Source: Moringa oleifera (Eukaryota; Streptophyta; Magnoliopsida; Brassicales; Moringaceae). From it: 64,000 nt of DNA. Every line of letters begins with the position of its first letter. The stretch's first letter is position 1. The notes under the pieces were generated by a model. The model saw nothing but the letters and a program-made list of their open reading frames with translations. It ran no database searches and had not been told where the DNA came from. The position numbers and the translations under genes were made by a program. The stretch is taken from positions 62,001 through 126,000 of the forward strand of contig JAJFZO010000080.1 in assembly GCA_021397835.1 (NCBI GenBank), given 5' to 3'. Below, one piece after another: positions 59,565 through 64,000 of this stretch.

Positions 59565-60960
59565 TGAAAGCTTTTCCCATACATATATTATCCACATATA
59601 TTATAAGTGGCTTACCCATGCAGAAGGGTAATATATGTGGGTAATTGAATTACATAAACTTGTGAATTATCCACATTTTATTATGTGTGGGTAAATTGTT
59701 ATGACCATACGTATTTTGGTGACAAAGATTCTCTCTATTTTCGAAACTTGATGTAACGTTCTTTGTAAAATTTTAATTGATGTGGTACTGTTTTTATTAT
59801 ATTTTTTTATACATATTTATAAATGTTACTCATGTATGGATAATATATTATAAAGTTATTTGTACATAACTATAAATAGTACATACATATGAGTGATATA
59901 TTATAAAGTTACCCATACATATGTTTAGATATAATAAATGTGTGGGTAATTAAATTAGAAAAATGTATGAATTATTCACTTTTTAATATATGTGGGTAAA
60001 TTGTTATACCCACGCGTATTTTGGCGGCAAAACTTTCCTCTATTTTTAGAACTTGGTGAATGTTTCTCGATAAAAATTTAGCTGATATAGCATTTTTTTA
60101 TTATAGTACCCACACATATTTATAGATATTGCTCATGTATGGGTAATGTATTATAAAGTTACCAACATATTAGTACAAATATTACTTATGTGTGGGTAAT
60201 ATATTATAAAGTTATACACATATATATAACATCAAAATATGTATGAGGATAATTAAATTAAACCAACTTATGAATTATTCATATTTTATTATATGTGAAT
60301 AAATCGTTATACCCACACGTACTCCAATGATAAAGATCTTCTCCATTTTTAGAACTTAGCGTAATATTTTTTTAATAAAAGTTTAACTGATATAATTTTT
60401 TTCATTTATTATATTACCCCACATATTGATAAATGGTACTCATTTGTGGATACTGTATCATAAAGATATGCCACATATAAGTATAAATGTTATATATGTA
60501 TGGGTCATATATTGTAAAGTTACCTACATGTACATTTAGCTGTTATATATGTGTGGGTAATTGAATTAGACAAACTTATGAATTATCCACATTTTATTAT
60601 GTGTGGGTAAATCTTCATACGCACACATATTTTGACGACAAAAATTCCTTACATTTTTAAAACTTGGTGTGATGATTCTCAATAAAAGTTTAGCGAATGT
60701 GGTACTTTTCTTTTATTATATTACCCACACAAATATATAAATTACTCTTATAGAGTAATATATTATAAAGTTACCCACATATAAGAACAAATATTACATG
60801 TGTGGGTAATATATTATAAGGTTACCCATACATACATTTGTCTGGATAAATTAGACAAAGTTATGAATTATCTATTTTATTATGTGTGGGTAAATAATTT
60901 TACCCACATGTATTTTTGCAACAAAGATTTTTTCCTTTTTCAAAACTTGGTGTAATTAAA
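59565..60960. repeat. About 300-bp tandem repeat with TGTGGGTA/TACCCACA palindromes, about five copies
   Basis: The marker 'cgtattttgg.gacaaaga' recurs at about 59709, 60011, 60315, 60622 and 60907, giving periods of roughly 302, 304, 307 and 285. Each unit carries 'tgtgggtaaattgttataccca' (a hairpin of about 9 bp stem) and a second inverted pair 'tacccacacatat...atgtgtgggtaat'. Copies are clearly diverged from each other. Not coding. Confidence 0.85.
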
Positions 60961-63900
60961 TTAGACACAAGTTGATAAAAGAAAACTAGCTACCTCCTAT
61001 TCTAAGTTATCTAATACTTCAATTATAGTTGTTGCATGAGAAAATTTTTATTCAAAAGTCGATGTTAATGTTAATTTGAATTAAGAAAGGTAATCACTTT
61101 ACTCTTAAACTATAGAACAACTGCCTTTCCTGGTAACATTGGATAATATTAAACATTAACTGACCACCTTACGGTCAAAGCCAGATATGGCATTAATTTG
61201 AGGCTTCTAAAATTTGGGGCATTATGTGTAATTCCTTGATCTTTCAATTTGAATAATAATTTTTTAATTTAATAATTATAATTTTTGAGCTATATATGTT
61301 AGCATCCAAAAGTTATGTTTTTTTTTTTTTTGAAGATATTATTTTGCAAGAGTAATGGAATTGTATGATATATTAAGTTGTTTCATCATACATAAAATTG
61401 TGTGACATGAAATTTGAAGACATCATAGTTGCCCTTTAGCTTAGGCAGGAGTGGCTCAATCCTTTTTAAAGATTCAATTCTATCTGATGAAGTTTTTATT
61501 TAAATTTTTTTTACTCGAACAATACTTTAAAAAAATCATTTATAATTATAATTGACATAATTGAAACTACTGATATCCATTTTGAATAAAAAAATATATA
61601 TTTTATTACATATACTAAATAATTCCTTTTGCAAAGATTTATAATTGACATTTTTACCCTTATTAACATTTTCATAAAGTTATTACTATCTTAATCATGA
61701 TTTTTATGTCATTAAAACAACATATAAATTGTATATCTACATAAATAACAATAATTTAAGATGAAATTTAAAAATATAAATCTTTATGTTGGGTATGCTT
61801 TATCAAATTAAATTATCGATTGGTACGATGATAATTTGGACTTTCATTTCAAGATAGAGAAGCCAATTGATTGTTTTGTTTCTCACAATAGTAACAATAA
61901 ACGAAAATATTTAAATTCAATATTTTTTTATAAATATAAAAATTATTTAAATCATTAATATGAAAAATTTATCTTCATCATCAACTTTTGCATTCCTCAG
62001 TGCTTTGCACCCCATGGCTCACATGGCCTGGCGCCACCTTTTCCACGGGTACAAGGAGCAATGTTTATATGTTACTTTCACTTTCACTTCTATAGCATCA
62101 ACAACACAGAGCCCATAGCATAATAGCCCTCGACTTTTAATGATCAAGGGACAAAGGTGGGTACATCTGACGGTTAGATTTTGTCCACCCATGGGTTCAT
62201 CGAGAATTGAAGGCACTTTCAAGAAGCCCAAAAGAGGGGCTCTATGAAGGAGAAAGTAGGAAGACGAAAACTCCAGTGCAGCCTTATGACCCAAGAACGG
62301 CCCAACAAGATCGGAAGGGTCCCCCGGGATTTGTTCTCTCTTCTTGTGAAAGCAGATTTTTGGTAATTTTTACGTTGGTGGCGTGTTTGTTTTCTGCAAG
62401 CAAGCTAGTGTTAAGTAAGGGCAAGCTTTGTGTTAGGGTTCCTATATTCTTCTAATATTGATTCCTAATAAAGATTAAAGATTCCTCGAATGGATCTTTC
62501 ACTTATTGGCTATGACTTCTTCTTGAATTCAGATTTGTCTGTGCTAGTTTCGGAAGCTTGACCCCTCGCTCTAATTTTTTTTTTTGTTATCTTTATTTGC
62601 AGTTTTTTTCGCACTTACATTGAATTTGAATGTGTCTCACGACATGATTTTTTTTTTTTTAAAATCTGGAACGATTAGATTCAAGAGATAAGAGAATTAA
62701 GGATACCCACTAAAAAAAACTAATCCAATCCATAATGATTACCAGAAAATACGACATTTTTGCATATTTCCGATATTAGAAAGCTAGCTAATTTCAGAAC
62801 CCTTTAGAGAAGCATCTAATAAGCAGCATGGACCTGGGACTCTTCATGATCTATACCACTAGGGTGCATGGGGATAACAAATGGGCAAAACCAAAATCTT
62901 CTTTTTAAAGTAATCTTAAATTTTCATGTTTGCTTATGTTATCAGGTCTATTACTTGATAAAAGAAAACCAGATTTACTGTATTTTTGAATTTGCACCAT
63001 TATATTTTTGCAAGATGCTCTGTTTTTTTGAATTCAATATAAATGAGCGGCAAGTGCTTGTTATAGGAAATGGGGACTGGCCTTGGTTGTTTCCAAGAAA
63101 CAAAGATCTCTGAATCTTTCAGAACTATTTTTGCCATGGCCATTTCTTCTTTGCCCATGTGGAGCTAGTATTAAAATATTGCACGACCTATGTTAGTCTC
63201 CTGAATGGATTAACTTGACTTGTTTGGGTTATTAGCGCCAGTAAATTTTCTCGATAAGCAAGTGAAGCTAACCCTGCAGAAGTTTTAAATCCCACATGGG
63301 ACTACATACAGAGCCTCTGTCATTCTCTTAACCAAGAAATGCAGAACCCAATTCAGTGTCATTACTCATCTTCTTAATTGAGCCTTATTGTGCCTGATAA
63401 GAAAAATAGCAAAGAAGGGTAAGAAGAAGATCAATCTTTTCAAGCCACCTTGAATGTCCGTAACAAAAAAGAAAAAGAGAAGTAATAAGAACAACATTGG
63501 TCGCCTAGTGAGAAGCAAGAACTTCAGTTGATCTTCACAGAAACCCAAAAGCAGATAGATATTGACAAGAGGCTAAGCAATAGAGAAAGCTAATCTGTGT
63601 GGACCTGCAGGGGGGCAAGAAACACACCATATATTTGCATATGCAGGCGAGCAAAGCTTTGCAGCTTTTATCCTCTACAAGACGACAGATTGAAAATTGG
63701 ACTTAGGCACCAGCTAACGCTTTGTTCTTTTCTCCAAAAGCTATATCCGCCACCATGGACTTCACCAGCTTGGAAAATCAGGCAACTAGAGTGCTTAGTG
63801 TTTCATCCTACAGCAAATATCATTTCAAAAATGTGATCCTAAAAACTGGATGAAGAGAATGAGTGAGATTGACGAGGTTACAAATGGCAAGGGCAATCCT

Positions 63901-64000
63901 CACCATACCTAGACGGACAAGAATCACTTTAATTGCTTTTAGGTTCACTCCTAAATCTTTGCTGTTGCTGTTAAGATTTTACCAGCTAAGCTCTAGTATA
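60961..64000. other. Unassigned right end
   Basis: 60961-62000 is AT-rich with nothing identified. 62010-62460 is noticeably richer in G+C and has an open frame of about 80 codons (62207-62455 +) with no ATG start and no recognised domain; it could hold an exon edge of an unrecognised gene. 62460-64000 shows short open frames only. Confidence 0.4.

Noticed and set aside
59565..60960. CRISPR-like regular repeats
   Set aside because: The sequence is a plant nuclear genome; repeats are about 300 bp, diverged and without unique spacers.
62207..62455. 82-codon plus-strand frame in a GC-richer island
   Set aside because: It starts at a TTG, not ATG, and no domain or splice-supported model could be built; kept only as an unassigned interval.

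Overview
The window is nuclear DNA of a flowering plant, most likely a eudicot. It is AT-rich and contains spliced genes with GT-AG introns, tRNA-iMet-primed copia elements, CACTA transposons and a tRNA-type SINE. Most of it is decayed repetitive DNA around one apparently intact gene.

Layout. (1) 1-7590: at least 2.3 head-to-tail copies, period about 3.23 kb, of a dead SnRK2-type protein kinase gene, plus strand. All three copies carry the same in-frame stop, and the two copies that extend far enough carry a long degenerate AGT/AGC triplet array. (2) 8668-17613: a copia retrotransposon array, minus strand, ordered RT/RNaseH - LTR - full gag-pol - LTR - gag/protease. Its two outer ends stop at the same point of the element with a 33-base overlap, so it amounts to a circularly permuted dimer. 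(3) 17614-about 20160: relic of a Ty3/gypsy gag-protease, minus strand, cut by the copia array. (4) 21440-24700: decayed CACTA transposon (DUF4218, DUF4216 and a TNP1-like tail). (5) 26366-38122: a twelve-exon gene, minus strand, for a PHD-finger protein of the AIPP2/PAIPP2 family (1587 codons by my splice model). Its introns hold a SINE and several local duplications, and four CACGTG G-boxes lie upstream of it. (6) 39130-43380: AT-rich DNA without a recognisable gene. (7) 43.4-58.3 kb: nested transposons, with two copies of a 1.2 kb repeat, a minus-strand gypsy-type (Transposase_28-like) ORF relic, a 41-bp tandem repeat, and a complete CACTA element (52197-57675) with 3-bp target duplication. 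The CACTA element carries a TNP1/Ulp1-like gene whose protease has lost its catalytic His and Cys. (8) 59.57-60.96 kb: about five copies of a 300-bp tandem repeat full of TGTGGGTA/TACCCACA palindromes. (9) 61-64 kb: nothing identified.

The PHD gene is the only locus I would call functional. In Arabidopsis this family works with BAH-domain readers and CPL2 in H3K27me3-linked repression. The rest records rounds of transposition and local duplication. I found no convincing new multi-gene system. The most unusual structures are the permuted copia dimer, the pre-dead kinase array, the palindromic satellite and the CACTA insertion that has an empty paralogous site in the same window.
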